64,000 nt of DNA, from assembly GCA_019634625.1 (NCBI GenBank), contig JAHCBA010000004.1, forward strand, positions 186,001-250,000, in the 5' to 3' direction. Shown here piece after piece: positions 54,001-62,900 of the stretch. Made by a program: the position numbers and the translations under genes. The first letter of the stretch is position 1. Every line of letters starts with the position of its first letter. This stretch comes from Verrucomicrobiia bacterium. GTDB lineage: Bacteria; Verrucomicrobiota; Verrucomicrobiia; Limisphaerales; CAIMTB01. Below the pieces are notes generated by a model. The model searched no databases. It saw only the letters and a list, made by a program, of their open reading frames with translations, and was not told where the DNA came from.

Positions 54001-57000
54001 CGGTGATCCACAGGTCCGTAAAAGTCCGGATCAGCGTGTAGTCGGCTTCGTTCAGCGCGCTCCAGGTCGCACCACTCAGAACCCGGCTGCGAAGCCGTGC
54101 CGACTCCGCGAGACGGATCGGCCCGGAATACGCCCGGGCGCTGGGGGAGACACCCCCGCCGGGCAGGCGCGGATCGGATCCGTCCAGCGTGTAGTGAATG
54201 ACGCCGGACGGGGCGGTGATGGCCACCTCGGTGTCAGGATCCAGGTGGCCGCCGTGCGGGGCAAAGGAGGGCGCCGTGACATTCGGGTACAAACCGGCGC
54301 TGCGAAGCTGGCTTAACACCACACCGGAACGCTGCGGGAGGAAGTTGTTCACGATCTGGTTCACCGCACTGACCCACGTGGCGCGCGTGTATGGCGTGCT
54401 CCGCTTGGCATCGCCCCAGCGGGCCGATTCCCCGACCACCGCCCGATCGATCTGCTCGGTGCGGCGGGTGAACAATTCGCGGGTGCGCCCGGGCGTGAGC
54501 ACCCCGTCGTTGAAGAAATGGCGGTGCACATGATCCGCGACTTGCAGCCGAAACTCCGGATTCGCCTGCAGTCGCTGCCAGAGATACTGCGGATTGCTGT
54601 AGATCACCGAGGTGCTTCCCGCGGAATAGGGCCCGATCCGGCTGGCGTTCACATCCAGCAGGGTGTGCTCGGCGTCATGCACGAAGAAACGGAAGCCGTC
54701 CCGCGCCGTCCGGTTCCGCAGGCCGTACCAGTTGTTCGGCCGCGTGTTGCCAAGAAAGTTGGAGATCGGCGCATCGAGATTGCCCCCGTAGAGGATGATC
54801 AGCATGTAGTCGATCAGGTTCGGCACATCCAGGAGGACCTCATACTGCGGATTGGGAGTGCCATCCGGATGATTGCCCTGAACAAACTGGTAGGCGGCGT
54901 CCGAGGCGAACCCCGCCCGGGCCAGATTGTAGAGCCGGGTCCAGGCCTCCATGTCGCCGTCCGTCGCGTTCAACGTGTACGGCCCCGCCTCAACCTTGAT
55001 CGTGTCATAGTCCTCCCGGCGCCCTCCATAATATGTCGCCCCAAAGGACGCCTCGGGCCGTTCACAGGTGTTGAACAGGCCGAAATAGTGGCCGTTGATG
55101 TACAGGTGATAAAACTCGCCCCGCTCGCCCTGGTGACCCATGGCCAGCTGGAGGTCGCGATTGAACTGGTCGCGCACAAAGACCCCCCGGGAATCGCCCT
55201 GAAAACTCCACGAGTAGTTTTGGAACGTCCGCAGATCGATCTTGTCGAAACTGTCCGCTCCCTCGTCGCCAAACAGCGGATAATTCAGTTTCCCGGCACC
55301 GTATTCCTGCCGGAAGAAAAGCCGGAAGGCGTGCTTGGGATTCGAGGTGCTGCGGCTGAATCCGCCCCGGATCCGGATGCCCGCACCCGTCTGGAACCCC
55401 GGTGTCCCGTCCGGATGCAGCAGCTCGATCGAGCAGGGCCTTTCCCATGCGCGCCCGTCCTGGCCGGGGTTCGCATAAATCCCCGTGGACCGGTCGAACA
55501 GATCGTTCAGGTCCATCACGACCGAAAACGACGGCAGACTCTTCAGATCGTCCTGGATCGTCGCCGCGTAGATCGGATTGTCCACCACCCGCGGGTCCAT
55601 GCCGTAATCCACCACGTTCGCCCCCCAGCTCGACGGCCACCCGGGCGGCGGCGCCCCGTCCGCCGACTGTCGGATGACATCCCCGACAAAGATGTAGGTG
55701 TGGGTCTCCACCGGCGAAGGCTGGTACTGATCCCGGAACGCCGCCGCACTCACAACGGTCGTGCCCGAAATCCGCAACGGGCCCGAATACAGCCGGCCAT
55801 TGTCCGGCGAAGGCGGCGTGCCGTTGGTGGTGTAGTAGATGGCCGCCCCCGGCGTACCGCTGAGGATCTCAAGGTCGAAGGCCGCGTCGTGGAACCCGCG
55901 TCCCGTGCTGAATCGCGGGCGCGCCGCAAATCCGAGAAACCCCTCGCCATTCGCCGATCCGGGCGTCGGATTCGAAAAGTAGAACGGGGACGACGTCGCA
56001 ATCCGCTCATCATCCAGCACCAGGCGGAGCAGGAACCGCGGGTCGTCCCGCGTGTGATTGAACCCCTGCAGGGCAAGCACATTGGCGCCGGCCCGGAGCC
56101 GGGAGAGATGGGCCGACAGGGGAATGTCCTCCGGGATCATCCCCAGTCCGGGCGGGCGTGCCGCCGGGGCGGTGGCCGGCGCTCCCGCCGGCGCCGGCGC
56201 GTTGCGGCGTGCCACCTCGTGGCCGTTGAGATAGGCGATGAACCCGTCGTTGTACTGGATGCGAAGGATCAATGACTCGAGTTCCTCCGGCTGACTCACA
56301 GTGAACGGAACTCGCAGATACACCGAGGTGTGCCGGTCCCGCATGGCCGATTCGAGATCGGTGGCGATGAGCGATCGGAAGGACCCATCCCCGCCTCCCG
56401 TGACCGGAGTCGAGCGGACCGCCAACCCGCCCTGCCCGGTGTCGCCCACCAGGCGGAACACCCCCGCAGACCACGCGGCGCGCGTGCCTGGCGCGGCAAA
56501 CAACTCAAGTCCGGCGCCGCCTCCGCGTTCGAAGTACACCAACCGGAGCGGATAATCGCCCGGCGCCGGCACCTGGAACGTCCCCAGCGTGTCGGCCGGC
56601 CCCCGGGGATTGGGAAACGACATCTCGAACGTCCCGAGGGTCAGCCGGAATCCGTCGTCGCTGTTCACCCCGAACGTCCACGGACCCGCACTGGGGAGCG
56701 TCACCACGCCGGTGGCCTCGATGACAAAGTCATCCACGTCCACGCCGATGCTCTGACCGGGGAACGGGCGGTTGTTCTCGTAACGGCCTTCCCCGCCGGT
56801 GTTGAAGTAGTTGAGCACCGGGGCGTTCTCCTGGACCACTCCCACCTGAAGTGCTGGATCGGCCAGCACACGGTCCGCATCCGCCACGCTGTTCACCAGG
56901 ATGCTGGCCTTCACATTGCGCACGGCGAACCCCGGCGTCTCCGTCTCGTACCCGATGCCGGTGGTCACCGCGGTCCACGAGGCGTCGTTGAAGTCCGGCT

Positions 57001-57547
57001 CCGTCCACGCCGTGTCGGCGTCCAGAATGTCACTGGCGGGCCACCGCAGACGCCCGGGTGCCGGCGCGGCCAGCAGCCGGTGAATCGTCGCCTGCTGGCC
57101 GATCCCGTAGGAGATGTCGCGAAACTGCTCCGGAAACGCCGGCGCGAAGGACGATGCCACCGTCACCCCGTCCGGCCCGACCAACGCGAGGTACTCGCCC
57201 GAGGCGTCCAGGCTGAAGCTGGTGTGCAACGGACCGCCCGCCTGGGTCCGGTTCTTCCCCGAGGCGAACACCACCAGGAAGGCGCGCGGCGCCAGTTCCA
57301 CCGACGGAAACCGCCACTTGGTCGGGTTGCCCGCGCTGTCCGTCAGGGCCCATCCCCCCAGGTTGACCGCCTCCGCCCCGGCGTTGTGAAGCTCGATCCA
57401 GTCCGGGTAATCGCCATCCTCGTCCGCCAGGGTCGATCCGTTGCTGGCCATGAACTCGGAGATCACCACCTGCGCCGGGGCCCGCACGACAAGGTTCAGA
57501 ATCACAAGCGCCATCCCCAGCGCCGCCAGCTTCGGCATCATCGACAT
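51074..57547 (-). CDS. giant secreted lamin-tail / CotH-kinase multidomain protein
   Basis: 2157 residues from ATG 57547 (signal peptide MSMMPKLAALGMALVILNLV). Order: lamin-tail domain (VVISEFMASNGSTLADEDGD), a PA14-like part (PSAGPWTFGVNSDDGFRLTL), a chitobiase-C-like domain (IYYTTNGTPPSPDNGRLYSG), CotH kinase-like domain at about 675-990 (IRGGFSRSTSNPKHAFRLFF, FYHLYINGHYFGLFNTCERP, FFVHDAEHTLLD), and a second chitobiase-type domain (IHYTLDGSDPRLPG). Three or more lamin-tail domains follow, then PKD-like and jelly-roll domains (WHYWDRGTDLPGGWMEPAFD) and a calcium-type linker (DADPDLDGHTNRQEFLAGTH). CotH-type proteins phosphorylate other proteins in spore coats; here a secreted matrix or polysaccharide-linked role is inferred. 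Confidence 0.88.
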   Translation of the reverse strand: MSMMPKLAALGMALVILNLVVRAPAQVVISEFMASNGSTLADEDGDYPDWIELHNAGAEAVNLGGWALTDSAGNPTKWRFPSVELAPRAFLVVFASGKNRTQAGGPLHTSFSLDASGEYLALVGPDGVTVASSFAPAFPEQFRDISYGIGQQATIHRLLAAPAPGRLRWPASDILDADTAWTEPDFNDASWTAVTTGIGYETETPGFAVRNVKASILVNSVADADRVLADPALQVGVVQENAPVLNYFNTGGEGRYENNRPFPGQSIGVDVDDFVIEATGVVTLPSAGPWTFGVNSDDGFRLTLGTFEMSFPNPRGPADTLGTFQVPAPGDYPLRLVYFERGGGAGLELFAAPGTRAAWSAGVFRLVGDTGQGGLAVRSTPVTGGGDGSFRSLIATDLESAMRDRHTSVYLRVPFTVSQPEELESLILRIQYNDGFIAYLNGHEVARRNAPAPAGAPATAPAARPPGLGMIPEDIPLSAHLSRLRAGANVLALQGFNHTRDDPRFLLRLVLDDERIATSSPFYFSNPTPGSANGEGFLGFAARPRFSTGRGFHDAAFDLEILSGTPGAAIYYTTNGTPPSPDNGRLYSGPLRISGTTVVSAAAFRDQYQPSPVETHTYIFVGDVIRQSADGAPPPGWPSSWGANVVDYGMDPRVVDNPIYAATIQDDLKSLPSFSVVMDLNDLFDRSTGIYANPGQDGRAWERPCSIELLHPDGTPGFQTGAGIRIRGGFSRSTSNPKHAFRLFFRQEYGAGKLNYPLFGDEGADSFDKIDLRTFQNYSWSFQGDSRGVFVRDQFNRDLQLAMGHQGERGEFYHLYINGHYFGLFNTCERPEASFGATYYGGRREDYDTIKVEAGPYTLNATDGDMEAWTRLYNLARAGFASDAAYQFVQGNHPDGTPNPQYEVLLDVPNLIDYMLIILYGGNLDAPISNFLGNTRPNNWYGLRNRTARDGFRFFVHDAEHTLLDVNASRIGPYSAGSTSVIYSNPQYLWQRLQANPEFRLQVADHVHRHFFNDGVLTPGRTRELFTRRTEQIDRAVVGESARWGDAKRSTPYTRATWVSAVNQIVNNFLPQRSGVVLSQLRSAGLYPNVTAPSFAPHGGHLDPDTEVAITAPSGVIHYTLDGSDPRLPGGGVSPSARAYSGPIRLAESARLRSRVLSGATWSALNEADYTLIRTFTDLWITELMYHPPDTASHAGTDLEFIELKNVGPNELDLGGVHFTSGIRYTFPTGFQIGPGQFVVLVSHAEAFASRYPEVPIDGVYEGQLDNAGERVTLAHAVGTPIFSVRYRPTEPWPLSAAGGGFSLVPRDPNLNPDPDDPANWRASQSPGGSPGRDDAPIAIPPILVNELLAHTDPPMLDAVELHNPTASPVDIGHWYLTDRRTQPRKYRIPAPTVIEAGGYVVFDETHFNAVPGAPESFSFSSHGEEVYLFSGDAAGNLTGYSHGFSFPASANGVSFGRHVTSIQETHYPPMAGLSLGSANPGPRVGPVVISEIHSLPSPGQAAFVELKNVTDSPVPLHHPEHPDIPWRINGIGFRFPPGLVLPPGGLVVVTSGDPEVFRSRFGVPGEVPVLGPFPGTLQSDGERLQLLRPDHPDVDDSGSLLIPEIVVDQVRYRTRAPWPVAAAGVSLERLDALAYGDDPANWRSSPGGPSPGLPNLGNRPPQVSVADVPPVQSAMFPVAVTLRGTVTDDGMPVPPGATTVGWSQIAGPAPAWFDHSQAIETDVHLPGVGLYVFRLSAHDGALEAGAEVMVSVDRPAAARVVVAQGSVWHYWDRGTDLPGGWMEPAFDHAAWPSGPAKLGYGDGDEATVVSFGPNAANKYPTTFFRKRFPVTQASAFTALKVGLRRDDGGIVYLNGVEVFRSNMPEGDIGWNTFATEVVGGADETAFYEQAVDPALLVEGENVLAVRIHQVNAGSSDLSFDLYLTGNAFPADTPPVVQAGPDQTVVWPAHAILRGSVRDDGLPIPPGVVNLTWSAVEGPGTVTFSQAHQPRTTAAFVSPGTYILRLTATDGASSVSDDLVITVEGELQGYEAWLSTYFTPSERLDPNVSGEDADPDLDGHTNRQEFLAGTHPRDPASVLRLREPEVRVAPVPAVILRFPVVAGRAYSVQLRDLQGEGVWMTAVQVPTQAADNEHSVTLPLPDGGPGRLYRVVTPPLP

Positions 57548-57919
57548 GCGTTCACCACTGCCCCATGGGCAACCGAATGACAATACGGTTTGGAACAACC
57601 ACTGCCCCACGGGAGAATCCGGGGGGAATGGAAGGGGGATTGGGGAGTCAGGGTTCCAGTTCTGCGTGTCCAGTTCTGCGTTGACGCGGCACGGTGGGCA
57701 CGATGACGCTACGGGGCGTTGTATGGTTTCGACACGCTTGGCGAAGGGTCGTTATTCGGATTCAAGTCCGCGGACGCGCTTCCTCCGAGGGGTCGTGTCA
57801 CGGGTTTGGAGTTCAATCAGAACCAGGCCGGCCTGTGGCATCTGGGTCCGTTCCTCTTGGTGAGCTACCCGACGACGTCCCGTCCTCTGTCACACCCCCT
57901 TCCAATTCTGGATTCATGT
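57548..57919 (+). other. divergent spacer, no gene assigned
   Basis: Lies between two divergent secreted-protein genes and must hold both promoters; none is obvious. At 57719-57744 the stretch ATGGTTTCGAC followed by GCTTGGCGAAGGG resembles the 5' end of tmRNA, but no matching 3' half, tag frame or CCA end was found nearby. Confidence 0.5.
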
Positions 57920-59506
57920 ATGAGCATCCCGTCCCGTTTCGTCCGCTGCCTGGCTGGAGTTGCGGCGGCGTTCCTTGGCATCGCCGCGAGCGGGACGGAG
58001 CCGCCAGCACGGCAGCTCCTCGCACATTGGAGGCTGGACGCGGCTGAGGGGCGGACGATCGGCGATGAGACCGGCCAGTGGCCAGGAACGCTGTCGGTAG
58101 CCGGGGCGACAATCGTCCCGGGCGGCGTGTCCGGAAGCGCACTTCAACTGTCTGCCGCCGGGAGCGGCTTCGCGGCGTTCGGGCAGGTCCTCCCGCTCCT
58201 GAACACTCCGTTCACCATCTCGCTATGGGTTCGGATGCCGGCGGGCAGTCCCGATGGCATACCCATATCGAAGCATCTCCCCGGACAGGCCACCGGGTAC
58301 TACATCAGCATTCAACCTTCCGCCGGAACAATCGCCGCCTTTGCCGGAAGCGAGCCCGGTATCGCAACGCCCGCCGTCATCGCCGACGATCGATGGCATC
58401 ACCTCGCCCTGACCCGGGCAGCCGGGGGCGAATTGAGGCTGTACGTGGACGGCGAACGGCGGGCGGTTGCGATGACCGGCCCCTTGACCGCAACGCCGGC
58501 TCAACTGGTCCTTGGCGGAACCGATTCCGGAACTCCCAACGGCGCATTCACGGGACTCCTGGATGACGTGCAGATTTATGGCGACGCCTTGTCCGACGGA
58601 GAAATCGCCTTTCTCCGATTGACGCCCGGCTATCCGCTGCAGGAGCCCCGCATCCTGCTGATTCTTCCCCCCGACGGTCCGCTCACCGCCGACGAAAAGG
58701 TGTCCCTTTTCACGTCGATCCCGAACGGGCAGATCCATTACACGGTGGATGGATCCGAGCCCGTGGCTGCATCGGCTCTCTATCGGGAACCTTTGCTGCT
58801 GCGACCCACGGCTCCGGTGGTGGTGAGGGCCCGGGTGTTCGTGAATGGATTCGCGGTCAGCGATATCGAGGAGGCGCGCTATGAACCCGACGTGGGCGTT
58901 CGCATCTCGCCGTCAGGCCGGCCCTTCGTCGATTCCATTCTGGTGTCGCTCTCCTCCTCGGTCTCGGGCGCGATGGTCCGCTGGACCGCCGACGGATCGG
59001 AGCCGACCGCCGACTCGAGGTTGTACGAGGGAACCATCCGGTTGACCGAACGCACGCTCGTCCGCGCACGGGCCTTCCTGGGGAGGTTCCCGGTCAGCGA
59101 GATTCTCGATGCCCTTTACGAGCGGTTGTACGTCTTCGAGGACGACGGGATTCCGGACGAGTGGAGGGAACTTCATTTCGGGCCTGGATTCCGATTCGAT
59201 CCACGTGCCATCGCCTCGGCAGATCCGGATGGCGATGGGGCTTCAAATCTTCAGGAATACTGGGCGGGGACCGATCCGCTGGACCCGAATTCGGGGTTCC
59301 GAATCCAGGTGAAATGGGCACCCGTCATTGTCTTCCCCTCGGTCGAAGGCCAGCGCTTCCGGGTTCATCGCTTCACCTCGCTGACGACCGGCGAGACCAC
59401 GATTGTCGGCGACATCTTCGCCACCGGACCCACGACCAGCTTTGCAGATCCGTCTCCGGGGGCATCCCGGGATGCAGCCTACTACGTGGTGGAGCGTTTG
59501 CCTTAG
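57920..59506 (+). CDS. secreted LamG-domain protein with chitobiase-C repeats
   Basis: 528 residues from ATG 57920 (signal MSIPSRFVRCLAGVAAAFLG). LamG/concanavalin-like domain at about 30-230: LLAHWRLDAAEGRTIGDETG, FTISLWVRMPAGSPDG, DDRWHHLALTRAAGGELRLY, GLLDDVQIYGDALSDGEIAF. Two chitobiase-C-like modules follow (IHYTVDGSEPVAASALYREP and VRWTADGSEPTADSRLYEGT). Then comes a calcium-type repeat (ADPDGDGASNLQEYWAGTDP) and a short C-terminal fibronectin-like part. Codon use is mixed rather than strongly C-ending, unlike its neighbours, suggesting a different history. The stop TAG overlaps the first bases of a MITE. Confidence 0.88.
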   Translation: MSIPSRFVRCLAGVAAAFLGIAASGTEPPARQLLAHWRLDAAEGRTIGDETGQWPGTLSVAGATIVPGGVSGSALQLSAAGSGFAAFGQVLPLLNTPFTISLWVRMPAGSPDGIPISKHLPGQATGYYISIQPSAGTIAAFAGSEPGIATPAVIADDRWHHLALTRAAGGELRLYVDGERRAVAMTGPLTATPAQLVLGGTDSGTPNGAFTGLLDDVQIYGDALSDGEIAFLRLTPGYPLQEPRILLILPPDGPLTADEKVSLFTSIPNGQIHYTVDGSEPVAASALYREPLLLRPTAPVVVRARVFVNGFAVSDIEEARYEPDVGVRISPSGRPFVDSILVSLSSSVSGAMVRWTADGSEPTADSRLYEGTIRLTERTLVRARAFLGRFPVSEILDALYERLYVFEDDGIPDEWRELHFGPGFRFDPRAIASADPDGDGASNLQEYWAGTDPLDPNSGFRIQVKWAPVIVFPSVEGQRFRVHRFTSLTTGETTIVGDIFATGPTTSFADPSPGASRDAAYYVVERLP

Positions 59507-59779
59507 AGCCTGTCTGAAAATTGGAAGGGGCCCTGCGACGAGGGGTTTTGGCCTGGGCCAAGGCGGCGAGGCCGGCGCATCCCCGCAGCGGGCTGTAACG
59601 GTCGAGCCAACGCACGCCCAGCCCGAAAGGACCGTCGCCCGGAGGGTTTTCGCGGAATAGGCCGGATGGCTTCGTGGATCCTCGGTCACAGACCGCGGGC
59701 GGGTAGGCTCCCTCCTCGCGCCTCGCCATCCAGCCTTTTCCGCGACAACAGGGCCCCTTCCAGTTTTCAGAAAGGCTCT
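59505..59779 (+). mobile_element. 275-bp MITE with 31-bp terminal inverted repeats
   Basis: The left end starts AGAGCCTGTCTGAAAA and continues through GGAAGGGGCCCTG; the right end is its inverted copy (59749-59779) with 2 mismatches in 31. It encodes no protein. The GAGCCTGTCTGAAAA tip resembles IS5/IS427-type ends, so an IS of that group could mobilise it. No perfect target duplication is visible. The left end supplies two bases of the stop codon of the LamG gene. Confidence 0.82.
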
Positions 59780-59930
59780 GAGCGCCCGCTTCCGTCCCTG
59801 CCTCCTCACCCGCCACTCAGGGATGCACCGCAGCGCGGAAACGTCACCCGCCGCCGTTTGACACCCTTGGGCCGGAGCAGCACCGTACCGCGTCCAGGTC
59901 GGGTGAATTCCGGCAACCGGGCATTCCATC

Positions 59931-62900
59931 ATGCGATCCACCCTCCGCATTGCGGCCGTCTTCTTTTCACTGCTGGTTGTAATCCTGGTCTGGCCGAAAC
60001 GCGCGTCAGAACCCGTCCCGCCAGCTCCCTCCGCCGCGTACAGTGACCAACCCGCGCCGGATTCCGTCGCCACCCGGTCCGATCCGCCCCCCCCAACGGT
60101 CGCCAGCCCGTTGCCCGATGAACCGCTCGTTGATTCCGGGCCAGCTCCCTTGCCGGCGTCCGCCACCGTCGATGCCGCCTTGCGCGCCTTCGACGATTGG
60201 CGCGCCACCCTGGGCCGGCCAGGCGATGCCTGGTCCGAAGACCGCATCGCCGAAGGCACCGCCCTGGCCCGCGCCCGCCGTGAAGCCCTGCGCCAACTGA
60301 TTCCGCGCGACCCGAAACGCGCCCTCGCCGCCGCCCTCTCCTGGTCGGACCGGCAGGGTCTGCCTGAACCGATTCTCGCCGAACTCGAGGAATGGATCGC
60401 CGCCCGCGGACAATTCGAAGTGTGGTGCGCCACCCTCCTGCCGGGCCGGGCGCTTCCCCCCTCGCCGGTCCCCCAACCAGGCCGCGACGGATCGTCGCCC
60501 GAACTCTGGGGCGATTCCCTGCGCACCCCGGCAGGCGACCCGTTTCTGCGCGGGTTTACCCTGCCGGATCGCTCATTCCAGGCATTCGTGTACGGGCGCC
60601 GCCGCACCCAGCAAACCGCCGATCCGGTCACGCTGTTCGGCATCGCCATCGACGATCTCCTCGCGGTTCACGAAGAGCCGGCCCGCATCCTCGACCCCGC
60701 CGAAGCGACAGCCCGCCACGCCATGCCGGCCGATGCCCAACCCCGTTGCGGCTGGACCGGTCAACCCATCCCCGACCCCTCCCTGGCCGTCATCGTCGAG
60801 TACGGCACCCGGGCCTTCGCCCTCGCCGATGGCAGCGCCGCCGGCCGGATGCTCCATCAACTCGCATCGTCCGAACCCGGCTTCATCCGCCCCACGCTCG
60901 CCCCCGGTTTCCGCAATCACGCCCAGGGAATCAAACGCCTGCTCTTCATGCGCGCCCGGTTCCCGGACGATCTTCGCGAACCCATCAGCGAGGCCGAGGC
61001 CGCCGAGGTCATGCAGGCCGCCAACGACTACTTCGTCGCCGGCTCCTTCAACACCCTCTCGATCATCTCCACCGTCGGCCCCCTCGTCACCCTCCCCCAA
61101 CCCAAGCTCTACTACGGCGTGCGCGGCCCCGGCGCCCTGCTCCGTGATGCCCGCGCCGCCACCCGCTCCGCCGGCATCGAACCCGACGTCTTCGACCTCG
61201 ACATGGTCCGCTTCGAAAACGTCCCCGGCTTCAATTGGGGCGGCCTCGCTGCCGTCGGCGGTCGCGGCCTCTGGCTCCAGAGTTCCAGCCTCGGCGTCAT
61301 CTGCCACGAACTCGGCCACAACCTCGGACTCCTCCACGCCAACTTCTGGAACACCGTCCGCCCCGATCTCCCCGACAATCCCCAAAACCTCCCCTTCGAT
61401 CCCGATTCCCTCGTCGGACTCGACAGCATCCTCGGGCCCGGCGACGACATCGAGTACGGCGATCCCACCGATGTCATGGGCCAGGGCGGTGACAACGCCC
61501 ACTTCACCGCCCTCCACAAGACCCTCCTCGGCTGGATCCCCGCCACCGGCATCACCGAGGTCTCCACCACCGGCGCCTACCGCGTCATGGCCCACGACGC
61601 CGGCGTCCTCGATGCCGCCCTCGCCCAGGTCCTCCGCGTGCGCAAGGACGCCGAACGCGCCTACTGGATCAGCGCACGGTCCCGTTTCCCCGACAACCCC
61701 TGGCTCGCCAACGGCATCCAGCTCCACTGGAACAACTGGCACCAGGCCATCGGCAGCAGCCAGCTGCTCGACACCACCCCAGGCTCCGGTCACGGCACCC
61801 AGGATGCCGCCGTCGTCCTCGGCCGGACCTTCGCCGATCCCGCCGCCGGAGTCTTCATCACCCCGCTCGCCCGCGGCACCGAATCCATCGCCGGCCGCGC
61901 CGTGCCCTATTTCGATGTCTTCGTCGCCCTCGGATCGTTCCCGGACAACCGCCCCCCGGAACTCGAACTCGTCGCCAGCGCCACCCAGGTCGCCGTCGGT
62001 CAACCTGTGGAATTCCATGCCTCCGCCGGCGATCCCGACGGCGATCCCGTCGCCTTCTCCTGGGACCTCGGAAACGGCCTGCCCGGCCCATCGCAGGCGA
62101 CCGTCACCCACCAGTGGGACTCCCCCGGCGACTACGTCGTCCGCTGTGAAGTCACCGACCTCCGCGGAGGCCGCGCCGCCCGGCATACCGTCGTCCGGGT
62201 CGGTTTCGTCAACACCCTCCGCATCTCCGGCCAGGTCCTCGATCCCAGCGGCCAACCCCTCCTCGGTGTCCGCGTCCACAACGGCCTCTCCGACACCAAC
62301 CGCCCCTATGCCGAGGACTACCGCTGGGCCTACACCGACACCGACGGACGCTACACCCTCACCGGCCTTCCCCCCGGCGAATACCCGGTCGGCGCCGTCC
62401 TCGACGGCTACCAGATTCACCCCCTCAACTTCCGGCGCCCCCTCATTCTCAATGAGTTCACCGGCGTCAACGTGAACTTCATCGCCGCCGCCCTCCCCGA
62501 GGTGAACGTCTCCCGCGTCGCCGACGGTTCCGAAAGCCCGTCCGCACCCGCGGTGTTCCGCGTCGCCCGCTCGGGAACCGCCGAAGAACTGCTCCGTGTG
62601 TTCTTCCGCGTCGCCGGCACCGCCACCCCGGGAATCGACTACACCCCGTGGCCGCTGACCGAGACACAGATCAACACGGTCCCAACCCTCCTCAACCCCG
62701 TCGAGCAGTCCATCGAGTTCTCCTACGTCGATCTGCCCCCCGGCATCCTCGCCACCAATCTCAGCTTCCCCGTCCTGACCGATTCCCTCACCGAAGGCGA
62801 CGAATCCCTCGTCGTCACCCTCGCCTATCCCGTCTCCCGCACCGTCGAGGCCGATCCCGATCCCATCACCTTCGACATCCCCGGCTGGGAGGTCCTCTCC

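Noticed and set aside
57713-57790. tmRNA-like 5' end (GGGGCGTT, ATGGTTTCGAC, GGCGAAGGG)
   Set aside because: No complementary 3' acceptor strand, T-arm, CCA end or tag reading frame was found within several hundred bases on either side, so chance similarity or a small fragment is more likely.
59860-59900. TTGACA-like -35 box before the metallopeptidase gene
   Set aside because: TTGACA is present but no reasonable -10 box follows at 16-18 bases.
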